Source: Verrucomicrobiales bacterium
Lineage (GTDB): Bacteria > Verrucomicrobiota > Verrucomicrobiia > Verrucomicrobiales > DEV007
Length of the DNA: 5,128 nucleotides
Direction of reading: 5' to 3'
NCBI GenBank assembly: GCA_023253615.1
Contig: JALRFZ010000236.1
Location: 1-5,128 of the forward strand
Of this stretch, positions 1-5,128 are shown one piece after another. How positions within the stretch are numbered: position 1 is the stretch's first letter; every line of letters starts with the position of its first letter. Below the pieces are notes generated by a model. That model was not told where the DNA came from, ran no database searches, and worked only from the letters and a program-made list of their open reading frames with translations. The position numbers and the translations under genes are program-made.

Positions 1-330
1 GCCGGGGCGGCCAGCTACTCCTGCGCCAAGGCCGGACTCACCCAGCTCTGCCGCGTCGCCGCGCTCGAGCTGGCGCCCTTCGGCGTGCGCTGCAACATCA
101 TCCACCCCGACGCCGTCTTCGATACGAAGCTCTGGACGCCGGAGAACCTCAAGCGTTCCGCCGAGCGTTACGGCATGACGATCGAGGAATACAAGACCCG
201 GAATCTGCTCAAGACCGAGATCAAATCCCGCGATGTCGGGAACATGGTCGCGGCGATGGCCAGCCCGCTCTTTGGGAAGACCACCGGTGCCCAAGTGCCG
301 GTGGATGGCGGGAACGACCGCGTGATTTGA
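1..330 (+). CDS. C-terminal part of a short-chain dehydrogenase, probably the SDR domain of a bifunctional rhamnulose-1-phosphate aldolase/lactaldehyde dehydrogenase-type protein (5' end outside window)
   Basis: The frame is open from the first base to TGA at 328-330 and shows 109 residues. It begins inside the SDR catalytic motif: Tyr at visible residue 6 and Lys at residue 10 (YSCAK) form the YxxxK pair of the Rossmann-fold oxidoreductases. These are followed by the usual LELAPFGVRCNIIHPDAVF strand-loop region and, near the end, the TTGAQVPVDGG motif typical of SDR C-termini. The PDAVF...LW...YGMTIEEYKTRNLLK stretch and the GGNDRVI end match what I recall of aldolase/SDR fusion proteins. 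In these the N-terminal half cleaves rhamnulose-1-phosphate to dihydroxyacetone phosphate and L-lactaldehyde, and the SDR half is thought to oxidise the lactaldehyde. The aldolase half is not visible, so a stand-alone cytosolic SDR is possible. The gene is convergent with the TPR gene, and a palindromic repeat starts at the base after its stop. Confidence 0.88.
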   Translation, partial: AGAASYSCAKAGLTQLCRVAALELAPFGVRCNIIHPDAVFDTKLWTPENLKRSAERYGMTIEEYKTRNLLKTEIKSRDVGNMVAAMASPLFGKTTGAQVPVDGGNDRVI

Positions 331-408
331 AGCGTAGCGGAACGTGCCAACGTTCCGAGCGGACGTCCCTCGAAGCCCGTCGGAAGCGTCGCCGCTTCCG
401 CTACCGCT
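331..408. repeat. Imperfect palindromic element with two nested hairpins between convergent genes
   Basis: The element starts right after the dehydrogenase stop codon. Its outer arms are AGCGTAGCGGAA (331-342) and TTCCGCTACCGCT (396-408), which are complementary except for one extra base. Inside are two 8-bp hairpins with 4-nt loops: CGGAACGT/ACGTTCCG (338-345 with 350-357) and CGGAAGCG/CGCTTCCG (381-388 with 393-400). Between them lies the self-complementary GGACGTCC (361-368), which begins a 23-bp motif (361-383) found again at 1811-1833. There is no T-tract on either strand, so a classical Rho-independent terminator is not supported. The structure looks like a REP/BIME-style interspersed element that could still slow polymerase or protect 3' ends of the converging transcripts. 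The remaining gap, 409-438, shows nothing further. Confidence 0.75.
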
Positions 409-438
409 GGCTCGTCCATCACCCCCTTCTCGCTCCCT

Positions 439-1737
439 TCATCGCCGGAACCGGCGGCCTTTGGGGCTCTCGCCGCGTTCTTCGAGGAGATCACCGATTT
501 CTTCGGCGACGGCGGTGAACTGATTCACGAACGTGCCGAACTCGTCCTCTTCGAATGAGGGCGAATCGATCTCGTCGAGGAGATTCCGTGCTTCGGCGTA
601 TTCCAGATAATGCTGCCGCAACCTGCGATCGACGGCGGGAGTCGGAGGCGTCGCCGCGAACTCCGTCACCAACCACATTGCCGGCAACACTTTCACCGCC
701 CAGCACACGAAATTCAGCCGGGCGAACTCGATCGCATCGAAGGGACCGCCGATGGCATAACTCACGGTCGGCCGCAGCACGAGGACGCGCGGATCCAGCA
801 CAAAGGGGACCGCCCAAGGAGCGATCGAGATCGCACGACGGAGCAATTCTCGGGCGATGTTCATGGCGGGCGTTTGCACGGCCGCAAAAGGCTCAGGCGA
901 ATTCATGTCCGGCATGAAATCGGGAAACTCCTCCATCGCGAAGAGGAAGGCCCGCAGGGCGCGGCTGTAAAGCACCGAAGTGGATCCCTGGATGGGAGCA
1001 AGGTCGAGGAGCCTCGAGACCTCCTCGCCGTCATCCCTTGCAAAAGCGAGAGCGATCAAGGCGGGCACGATATCCAGGAAATCCTCGGGGTCCAAGGCGA
1101 GCATCTGCTCGTAGCACTCGCGCGAGAGCTCCCGATCCAGATTCATGAAGCGGTAGTTCGCCAGCTCGTGGAGCGCCTCGAGATAGGGACGGTCGATCCA
1201 GTTCAGCGCCGGGTCCACCGGCCCCTCCGCGGCCGCCGCCACGATCGCCTCGTGCTTGCGCTGGCCGGCATCGACGGCATCCTGACAATGATTCAACTTC
1301 GATTCCACCTCCTCCGCCATCTCGGTGAGGAGGAGATGGGCGTCGACACAATCCGGATCGATCGCGAGAGCCTCGATCACGCGGATCCGCATGTCGTCGT
1401 CGGCATCCTCCTGGTCCAGCCCCTCCTCGAGATATTTGATCGCGCGGAAATGGGCCTCGGGCTCGGGATCGTAGCGTTCCAAGAAGGCCTCCGGGGTCCC
1501 GTTGAAAAGGGCGTCCGCCAGCTCTTTCCGGTCTTCCTCCGTCCCTTGTTCGGCCCATGCCATCCGCCGGGTCGCGATGGCGAGCCGTCTCTCCTCATCC
1601 GCCGATCGGCGGGTGCGATCAACTTCAAGACCGTCGTCTTCGCTGACCTCATACTCATCCACGAGCGAGGGCAGTCTTTTCACGCCCGCCTTTCCGAAAG
1701 CGCCTCCTCCCGGTTTTTTCCGTTTCCGTTTTGCCAT
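439..1737 (-). CDS. TPR-type helical-repeat protein, resembling the ST7-like family, function unknown
   Basis: This encodes 432 residues if translation starts at ATG 1737-1735, preceded by GGAA (minus strand, 1746-1743) five bases upstream. The frame stays open to an ATG at 1824, but the extra 29 residues overlap repeat and terminator-like DNA and look uncoded. There is no signal peptide, so it is probably cytosolic. The N-terminus is very basic (MAKRKRKKPGGG), then acidic (about residues 26-51). Amphipathic helical pairs follow from about 95 to 270, including 'EALAIDPDC' (122-130) and 'CYEQMLALDPEDF' (208-220), TPR-like helix ends. Residues about 185-355, with RRAISIAPWAVPFVL and the following 'DAIEFARLNFVCW' region, resemble bacterial proteins related to suppressor of tumorigenicity 7 (ST7), whose biochemical role is unknown. 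I see no catalytic motif and no SEC-C zinc tail. The last codons lie in a 6-bp hairpin (443-456), which explains the Arg-rich end. Coding is certain; the family call is moderate. Confidence 0.85.
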   Translation of the reverse strand: MAKRKRKKPGGGAFGKAGVKRLPSLVDEYEVSEDDGLEVDRTRRSADEERRLAIATRRMAWAEQGTEEDRKELADALFNGTPEAFLERYDPEPEAHFRAIKYLEEGLDQEDADDDMRIRVIEALAIDPDCVDAHLLLTEMAEEVESKLNHCQDAVDAGQRKHEAIVAAAAEGPVDPALNWIDRPYLEALHELANYRFMNLDRELSRECYEQMLALDPEDFLDIVPALIALAFARDDGEEVSRLLDLAPIQGSTSVLYSRALRAFLFAMEEFPDFMPDMNSPEPFAAVQTPAMNIARELLRRAISIAPWAVPFVLDPRVLVLRPTVSYAIGGPFDAIEFARLNFVCWAVKVLPAMWLVTEFAATPPTPAVDRRLRQHYLEYAEARNLLDEIDSPSFEEDEFGTFVNQFTAVAEEIGDLLEERGESPKGRRFRR

Positions 1738-1781
1738 GCCGATTCCGTTAGCGGTGAATGGCGCCTGCTGCAAGAGCCAAG

Positions 1782-1810
1782 CGAAAAAGAACGGGAAAGC
1801 GTTTCGACCC
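1782..1810 (-). terminator. Weak Rho-independent terminator candidate downstream of the IDS-like sulfatase gene
   Basis: Read on the minus strand, about 39 bases past the sulfatase stop, GG(TC)GAAA-CGC-TTTCCC folds into a short hairpin: GAAA pairs with TTTC around a CGC loop and GG with CC across a 2-base bulge (1810-1793). It is followed by GTTCTTTTTC (1791-1782). The U-run is convincing but the stem is short and bulged, so efficiency is doubtful. If it works, it separates the sulfatase transcript from the TPR gene, whose start codon is only about 45 bases further on. Confidence 0.35.
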
Positions 1811-1833
1811 GGACGTCCCTCCACGCCCGTCGG
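1811..1833. repeat. Second copy of the 23-bp GGACGTCC motif (first copy 361-383)
   Basis: Positions 1811-1833 match 361-383 at 21 of 23 bases in the same orientation: both begin GGACGTCCCT and end GCCCGTCGG, with mismatches at the 12th and 14th bases. The two copies lie in the two gaps on either side of the TPR gene. This copy lacks the flanking 8-bp hairpins of the first, but has its own small stem GCCC-GTC-GGGC (1825-1835). It is probably a degraded or partial member of the same interspersed repeat family. Confidence 0.55.
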
Positions 1834-1848
1834 GCTCCTCGCTCTTCC

Positions 1849-3396
1849 TCACTCCGGGATCGGATCACCGCGCTTCACCGTCACGCCTTCCCAGATCGCT
1901 TCATCGGTCGCGGCATCGTAGGTCAGGACACGGCTCGCGCTGTTCGGAGCGGGCGGCAGATCGACCTTGGGCAACCACTTCTTGTGCTCGGCGATGACCT
2001 CGGCAAAGGCCGGATCGGAGGCGAGGTTGGTCCACTCCTGCGGATCCTTGCGCATGTCGTAGAGCTCCTCGCTGCCATCGGCGTAGCGGATGTAGCGCCA
2101 ATTCTCGGACCGCACCCCGTGGTTGCCCTGATTGTGGCTCGTGATGGCGGGACGCTCGCGTTTTGTCGCCGCCTCGCGGAGTTGCGGCACGAGGCTGAGC
2201 CCCTCGAGATCATCCCGCGTGGCGACGCCCGCCAGTTCAATCAGGGTCGGATAGATGTCCATCAGTTCAGCCGGTTGGGTGCAGCGCTGCCCGCCGCTGA
2301 CTCCCGGACCCGCGAAGATCAGGGGCACCTTCGTACCGCGATCCCAGAGGGTGTTTTTGCCGGTGATCCCCTTCTCTCCGAGATGCCAGCCGTGATCACC
2401 CCAGACAACGACGATGGTGTTGTCGGCGATTCCTTTTTTCTCGAGCGCGTCCAAGACACGCCCGATCTGGGCATCGACGAAGCTGGTGCAGGCGAGGTAG
2501 CTGCGGACGAGATTCCGCCACTGCTGGTTTTCCTCGACCCACTTCAGCCGGGGCTCGGGCAGGCTCCAGTGCAGATACCAGGAGAAACGCGGCGTGTCAT
2601 CCCGATCGTCGCGTTTGATCCCCGGGAGGACGCTGTCGTCATCGGGATAGAGGTCGAACCACTTCTGCGTCGCATAGCACGGCACATGCGGCAGGAAAAA
2701 TCCGGTGGCAAGGAAGAAGGGTTTGTCAGGCTGCGAGGCCTCGATCTTTTCGATCGCCCAGCTCGCCACCTGATAGTCGCCCTTGTCTTCGTCCTTGTGG
2801 GGGAAGACGCCCCAATCCATCGCGGGATGATCTCCCATCGGTGCGGGAGGGATGAGTTTCTTCGACGGCTTTACCCCGACCGCCGGATTCGGTCCGCGCA
2901 CCTGGAACTCGACCGGGCCCTCCGGAGCGGTCGCCCCCTGATTCGCCTTGCCCTTGCCCTTCCCTTTGCCTGCCGCACCCGGGGCCCCGCTGCCGGTGTG
3001 GAAGATCTTGCCGACGGCGAGCGTCTCGTATCCCGCGGCGGCGAAGTGCTGCGGCAACGAGACGCGATCCTCGAAGCCGGGCACGGTCCGGAACCAGGGT
3101 GACAATCCGTAGATCCCCGTCGTCGTCGGCCGCAGACCGATGAGCAGGCTGGTGCGCGAGGGATTGCAGAGCGGCGCGTTGCAGTGGGCGTTCAGGAAGG
3201 TCGTGCCCCGCTCCGCGAGCGCGTCGAGATGGGGCGTCTTCGCGAGAGGATGTCCGCCGAGGTGGCCGATCCAGTCGTTCTGGTCATCGATCGCGATGAA
3301 GAGGATGTTCGGCTTTTCGGCTTGGGCCGTCGAGGACAGCAGGCAAACCAAGAATAATGAAATCCGTGCGAAGACCGAACGGATCTCCGGAGGCAA
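1849..3396 (-). CDS. Secreted formylglycine sulfatase, iduronate-2-sulfatase-like
   Basis: A type I sulfatase of the alkaline-phosphatase superfamily, expected to hydrolyse sulfate esters of a glycan after export. I chose TTG 3396-3394 as start (515 residues) because it gives a normal signal peptide: Arg-containing n-region, hydrophobic ISLFLVCLLSS, cleavage after AQA near residue 26. A GGGAG lies just upstream. An ATG at 3552 overlaps the previous stop (ATGA) but adds 52 residues, largely read from repeat DNA, and buries the signal. Residues by TTG numbering: metal-binding DD at 37-38 (NILFIAIDDQND), the CNPSR site with Cys77 to become formylglycine, GKIFHTG (129-135), HVP (237-239), GDHGWHLGEK with Asp334-His335, and the C-terminal 'ELYDM..DP.EWTNLA' element. 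A lysine-glycine-rich insertion (about 143-150) is unusual. The order of motifs recalls IDS-like enzymes, but the substrate cannot be read from sequence. Confidence 0.92.
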   Translation of the reverse strand: MPPEIRSVFARISLFLVCLLSSTAQAEKPNILFIAIDDQNDWIGHLGGHPLAKTPHLDALAERGTTFLNAHCNAPLCNPSRTSLLIGLRPTTTGIYGLSPWFRTVPGFEDRVSLPQHFAAAGYETLAVGKIFHTGSGAPGAAGKGKGKGKANQGATAPEGPVEFQVRGPNPAVGVKPSKKLIPPAPMGDHPAMDWGVFPHKDEDKGDYQVASWAIEKIEASQPDKPFFLATGFFLPHVPCYATQKWFDLYPDDDSVLPGIKRDDRDDTPRFSWYLHWSLPEPRLKWVEENQQWRNLVRSYLACTSFVDAQIGRVLDALEKKGIADNTIVVVWGDHGWHLGEKGITGKNTLWDRGTKVPLIFAGPGVSGGQRCTQPAELMDIYPTLIELAGVATRDDLEGLSLVPQLREAATKRERPAITSHNQGNHGVRSENWRYIRYADGSEELYDMRKDPQEWTNLASDPAFAEVIAEHKKWLPKVDLPPAPNSASRVLTYDAATDEAIWEGVTVKRGDPIPE

Positions 3397-3399
3397 TTT

Positions 3400-3404
3400 C
3401 TCCC
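3400..3404 (-). promoter_or_regulatory. Possible ribosome binding site supporting the TTG start of the IDS-like sulfatase
   Basis: GGGAG on the minus strand (3404-3400) stands three bases before TTG 3396-3394. The spacing is shorter than the usual 5-9 bases, so the site is weak evidence by itself. The competing ATG at 3552-3550 has only AAAACACC before it, with no Shine-Dalgarno-like sequence, and would depend on coupling to the upstream gene's stop codon. Confidence 0.35.
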
Positions 3405-3427
3405 GTACGGAGCCAGAGCATCCGCGC

Positions 3428-3513
3428 ACATCTGCGGACATCTGCGGACATCTGCGTAAAAGCGATCCCGAAAACGCAGATGAACGCGGATGAAACGCGG
3501 ATTCCCGCAGATG
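3428..3513. repeat. Inverted array of 10-bp CGCAGATGAA/ACATCTGCGG units
   Basis: Three tandem units ACATCTGCGG, ACATCTGCGG, ACATCTGCGT (3428-3457) are followed by a 16-bp AT-richer spacer (3458-3473). Then come four units in the opposite orientation: ACGCAGATGA, ACGCGGATGA, AACGCGGATT, CCCGCAGATG (3474-3513). The inner arms CATCTGCGT/ACGCAGATG (3449-3457 with 3474-3482) are a perfect 9-bp inverted repeat, extendable to 16 of 19 bases. The unit length equals roughly one helical turn. I recognise this as a common intergenic repeat type in Verrucomicrobiota/Planctomycetota genomes (from memory). It occupies most of the gap between the two sulfatase genes. When read as protein it yields the typical 'HPRSSAF' and 'SADVRGC' strings, which is why an upstream start for the next gene is doubtful. 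Confidence 0.85.
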
Positions 3514-3548
3514 AGGTGAGGACAAGGCGGAGGGTCTCGAAAATTTCA

Positions 3549-5128
3549 TCATGGTGTTTTCACAGGGTTTTGCGGGAGGGGCGCGGCTTCAAAATCACCA
3601 GGATCGACCCATCCGGCGGCTTTCTTGTCGATCTGGCCGTTCAGGAAACGTTCGTAGAAATTCCGTGTCGCGTCGTTCGAGATCGGGTATTCGTCGAAGA
3701 GATGACCCTGACCAAACATCCGCGGATCGCCCTGCTCTTCGAGACGGGCGGTCATCTCGGCTTCGAGCTTCGCGGCGGTTGCTTCGTACTCGGGTGAAGC
3801 GGCGAGGTTCTTCACCGCATCAGGATCGCTGGCAAGGTCGTAGAGCTCCGCACCCGGACGCATCCCGAAATTCAACTGCCAGTGTGGATCGGAGCGGTCC
3901 TTGCGACCCGCTTCGAGCAGGAAGGTCTTCGTCGGGCTCGCATCGGTGTCGAGGTAGCCGGTCTCGGGATTGCCTGCCGGCCAACGCTCGGGCTCGTAGT
4001 TGCGGAGGAAGATGAAATCATCGCGGACGATTCCCCGGATCGGATAACCCCAGTCGTAAGGACGCCCGATGTCAGTGCGCTCTTTGCCGATGAGGACGAA
4101 GTCGCGCCATTCCTCGACGCGGCCGGAGCGCTCGCTCGTCAAAATCGGCCGCCAGCTGCGACCGGTGATCGCCACCATGCCCGACGTTTCCTGCGGGATC
4201 CCGGCCAGATCGAGGATCGTCGGCGCGAGATCGATGAAACTCACGAAATCCTCGACGACCCGCCCGGGCGTGACTATCCCCTTCGGCCAACGGATTGCGA
4301 GAGGGACGCGATTCGAATCGGGATAGGCGTATCCCTTGCCTCTCGGGAAAGGCATCCCGTGATCGGCGGTGACGATGACGACCGTGTTGTCAAGGAGACC
4401 GCGCTTCTCCAGTTCGCCCAACATCTGCACCAGATGCGAGTCGGTGTGCTCGACCTCGTAGGCGTAGTCGAGGAGGTCGTGCCGGATCGTTTCGTTATCG
4501 GGCCAGTAGGCGGGGACGCGGTCGATGTCCGAGAGTTTTTTGCCGCCCCTGTTCACGCCCGACTGGAACTCATAGCCCCGGTGCGGTTCCGTCGAGCCAT
4601 ACCAGAAGCACCAGGGTTTGCCCTCGGGAGCCGCCTCGAGGAAATCGACGAAGTTGGCCGCGTAGTCGTTCTTCGAGATACCGTTGGTTGCGGGCTCGAG
4701 CTTGCGGTTGTTGTAAGCGATCCCGGTGATGCGGCGGGGCTTGCCGGCGGCATCGTTGGCGATTCCCGGTCCCCAGCCCTTGCCGGTGATGCCCGTGTGC
4801 CAGCCCTGCTCCATCAACACCTCGGGCCAGCTTTTGAACTTGGGGGGAAACACCGACATGTGGTTCCCCGCCTCCTCGAGCTGCCAGGCATGACGTCCCG
4901 TCAGGACGATGGCCCGCGAGGGCGCGCATTTCGCCACCGGCGTGTAGGCTTTGGTGAAAAGCACGCCCTCCTTCGCGATCCGGTCGAAACCCGGCGTTTT
5001 CACCCAGGGCGTGCCGTAGACCCCGGCGTGGGCACCCCAATCATCGGCGATGGCGAAGAGGATGTTGGGCGGCGCGGGATCGGCAGCCTGCGTGTTCGTG
5101 GCGATCGGGAGAAAGGCCAGGATCGCCC
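3549..5128 (-). CDS. Secreted formylglycine sulfatase, heparan N-sulfatase (sulfamidase)-like; N-terminus beyond window edge
   Basis: The frame is open from the window edge to TGA 3551-3549 (a second TGA follows out of this gene), giving 525 visible residues. It opens with the tail of a signal peptide ([14 protein letters not shown]) followed by [11 protein letters not shown], so only the start codon and a few residues are missing. GTG at 5003 is internal. Visible-residue landmarks: metal-binding Asp28-Asp29; the AKCAPSR site with Cys67, the formylglycine precursor, followed by LTGRHAW; the [10 protein letters not shown] loop; STEPHRGYE (His182); and VTADHG with Asp255-His256, followed by [10 protein letters not shown]. 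The C-terminal part carries the usual [13 protein letters not shown] segment. The DDWG start, AGNHM and TEPHR signatures match sulfamidase (SGSH)-like enzymes, which remove N- or O-linked sulfate from glycans. Bacterial members have varied substrates, so specificity is open. It is the upstream gene of the tandem pair and probably co-transcribed with the IDS-like sulfatase. Confidence 0.93.
   Translation of the reverse strand, partial: AILAFLPIATNTQAADPAPPNILFAIADDWGAHAGVYGTPWVKTPGFDRIAKEGVLFTKAYTPVAKCAPSRAIVLTGRHAWQLEEAGNHMSVFPPKFKSWPEVLMEQGWHTGITGKGWGPGIANDAAGKPRRITGIAYNNRKLEPATNGISKNDYAANFVDFLEAAPEGKPWCFWYGSTEPHRGYEFQSGVNRGGKKLSDIDRVPAYWPDNETIRHDLLDYAYEVEHTDSHLVQMLGELEKRGLLDNTVVIVTADHGMPFPRGKGYAYPDSNRVPLAIRWPKGIVTPGRVVEDFVSFIDLAPTILDLAGIPQETSGMVAITGRSWRPILTSERSGRVEEWRDFVLIGKERTDIGRPYDWGYPIRGIVRDDFIFLRNYEPERWPAGNPETGYLDTDASPTKTFLLEAGRKDRSDPHWQLNFGMRPGAELYDLASDPDAVKNLAASPEYEATAAKLEAEMTARLEEQGDPRMFGQGHLFDEYPISNDATRNFYERFLNGQIDKKAAGWVDPGDFEAAPLPQNPVKTP

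Noticed and set aside
331..408. Bidirectional Rho-independent terminator
   Set aside because: The hairpins are strong, but no T-run follows them on either strand, so I recorded a repeat element instead.
1738..1824. 29-codon upstream extension of the TPR gene to ATG 1824
   Set aside because: The stretch covers the 23-bp repeat copy and the U-run of the terminator candidate. The internal ATG at 1737 has a GGAA at suitable spacing and starts a typical basic N-terminus.
610..3102. An 830-codon open frame on the plus strand, antisense to the TPR gene and most of the IDS-like sulfatase
   Set aside because: It runs antisense across two well-supported genes and the gap between them. Its translation is rich in Arg, His, Gly and Asp with no recognisable domain. 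In GC-rich genes with biased third positions, long stop-free antisense frames are expected.
3428..3513. CRISPR array
   Set aside because: The units are 10 bp, contiguous and change orientation; there are no 25-40 bp repeats with unique spacers and no cas genes.
4072..4326. Small frames on both strands inside the sulfamidase-like gene
   Set aside because: They overlap conserved sulfatase coding sequence, have no homology I recognise and no ribosome binding site.
1..5128. tRNA, rRNA, riboswitch, insertion sequence or phage attachment site
   Set aside because: The gaps are at most about 150 bases and are explained by the repeats described. I saw no tRNA-like cloverleaf, transposase frame or conserved riboswitch core.

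Overview
The window is a GC-rich bacterial chromosome segment with ordinary, well-conserved genes and short, repeat-filled gaps. Three things suggest the Verrucomicrobiota/Planctomycetota group, with Verrucomicrobiota my first guess: two secreted formylglycine sulfatases in tandem, the C-terminal end of a rhamnulose-1-phosphate aldolase/short-chain dehydrogenase-type protein, and interspersed palindromic and 10-bp 'CGCAGATGAA'-like repeats. This placement rests on recalled family distribution, not on a database search.

Layout, left to right. Positions 1-330 (+) hold the last 109 codons of a short-chain dehydrogenase domain. Positions 331-438 are a convergent intergenic gap filled by an imperfect palindrome containing two strong hairpins. 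Positions 439-1737 (-) encode a 432-residue TPR-type protein that resembles the ST7-like TPR family. Positions 1738-1848 are a gap with a weak terminator candidate and a second copy of a 23-bp motif from the first gap. Positions 1849-3396 (-) encode a secreted sulfatase related to iduronate-2-sulfatase-like enzymes. Positions 3397-3548 are a gap with an array of 10-bp units in inverted orientation. Positions 3549-5128 (-) hold a second secreted sulfatase of the heparan-N-sulfatase (sulfamidase)-like group, whose first residues lie beyond the window edge. No stretch longer than 300 bases lacks a gene.

The two sulfatases are transcribed in the same direction and probably form one unit, with the sulfamidase-like gene first. 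Both have the Cys-type CxPSR site that must be converted to formylglycine, and both have export signals, so they are expected to desulfate glycans in the periplasm or outside the cell. The dehydrogenase end closely resembles the L-rhamnose (deoxysugar) degradation fusion enzyme. Together they hint at use of a sulfated, possibly rhamnose-containing polysaccharide. This link is inference only: the dehydrogenase gene is on the other strand and separated from the sulfatases by the TPR gene.

I found no convincing undescribed system. The points most worth a second look are the intergenic repeats, the start site of the first sulfatase (an open frame runs back through repeat DNA), the Gly-Lys insertion in that sulfatase, and the poorly characterised ST7-like protein.
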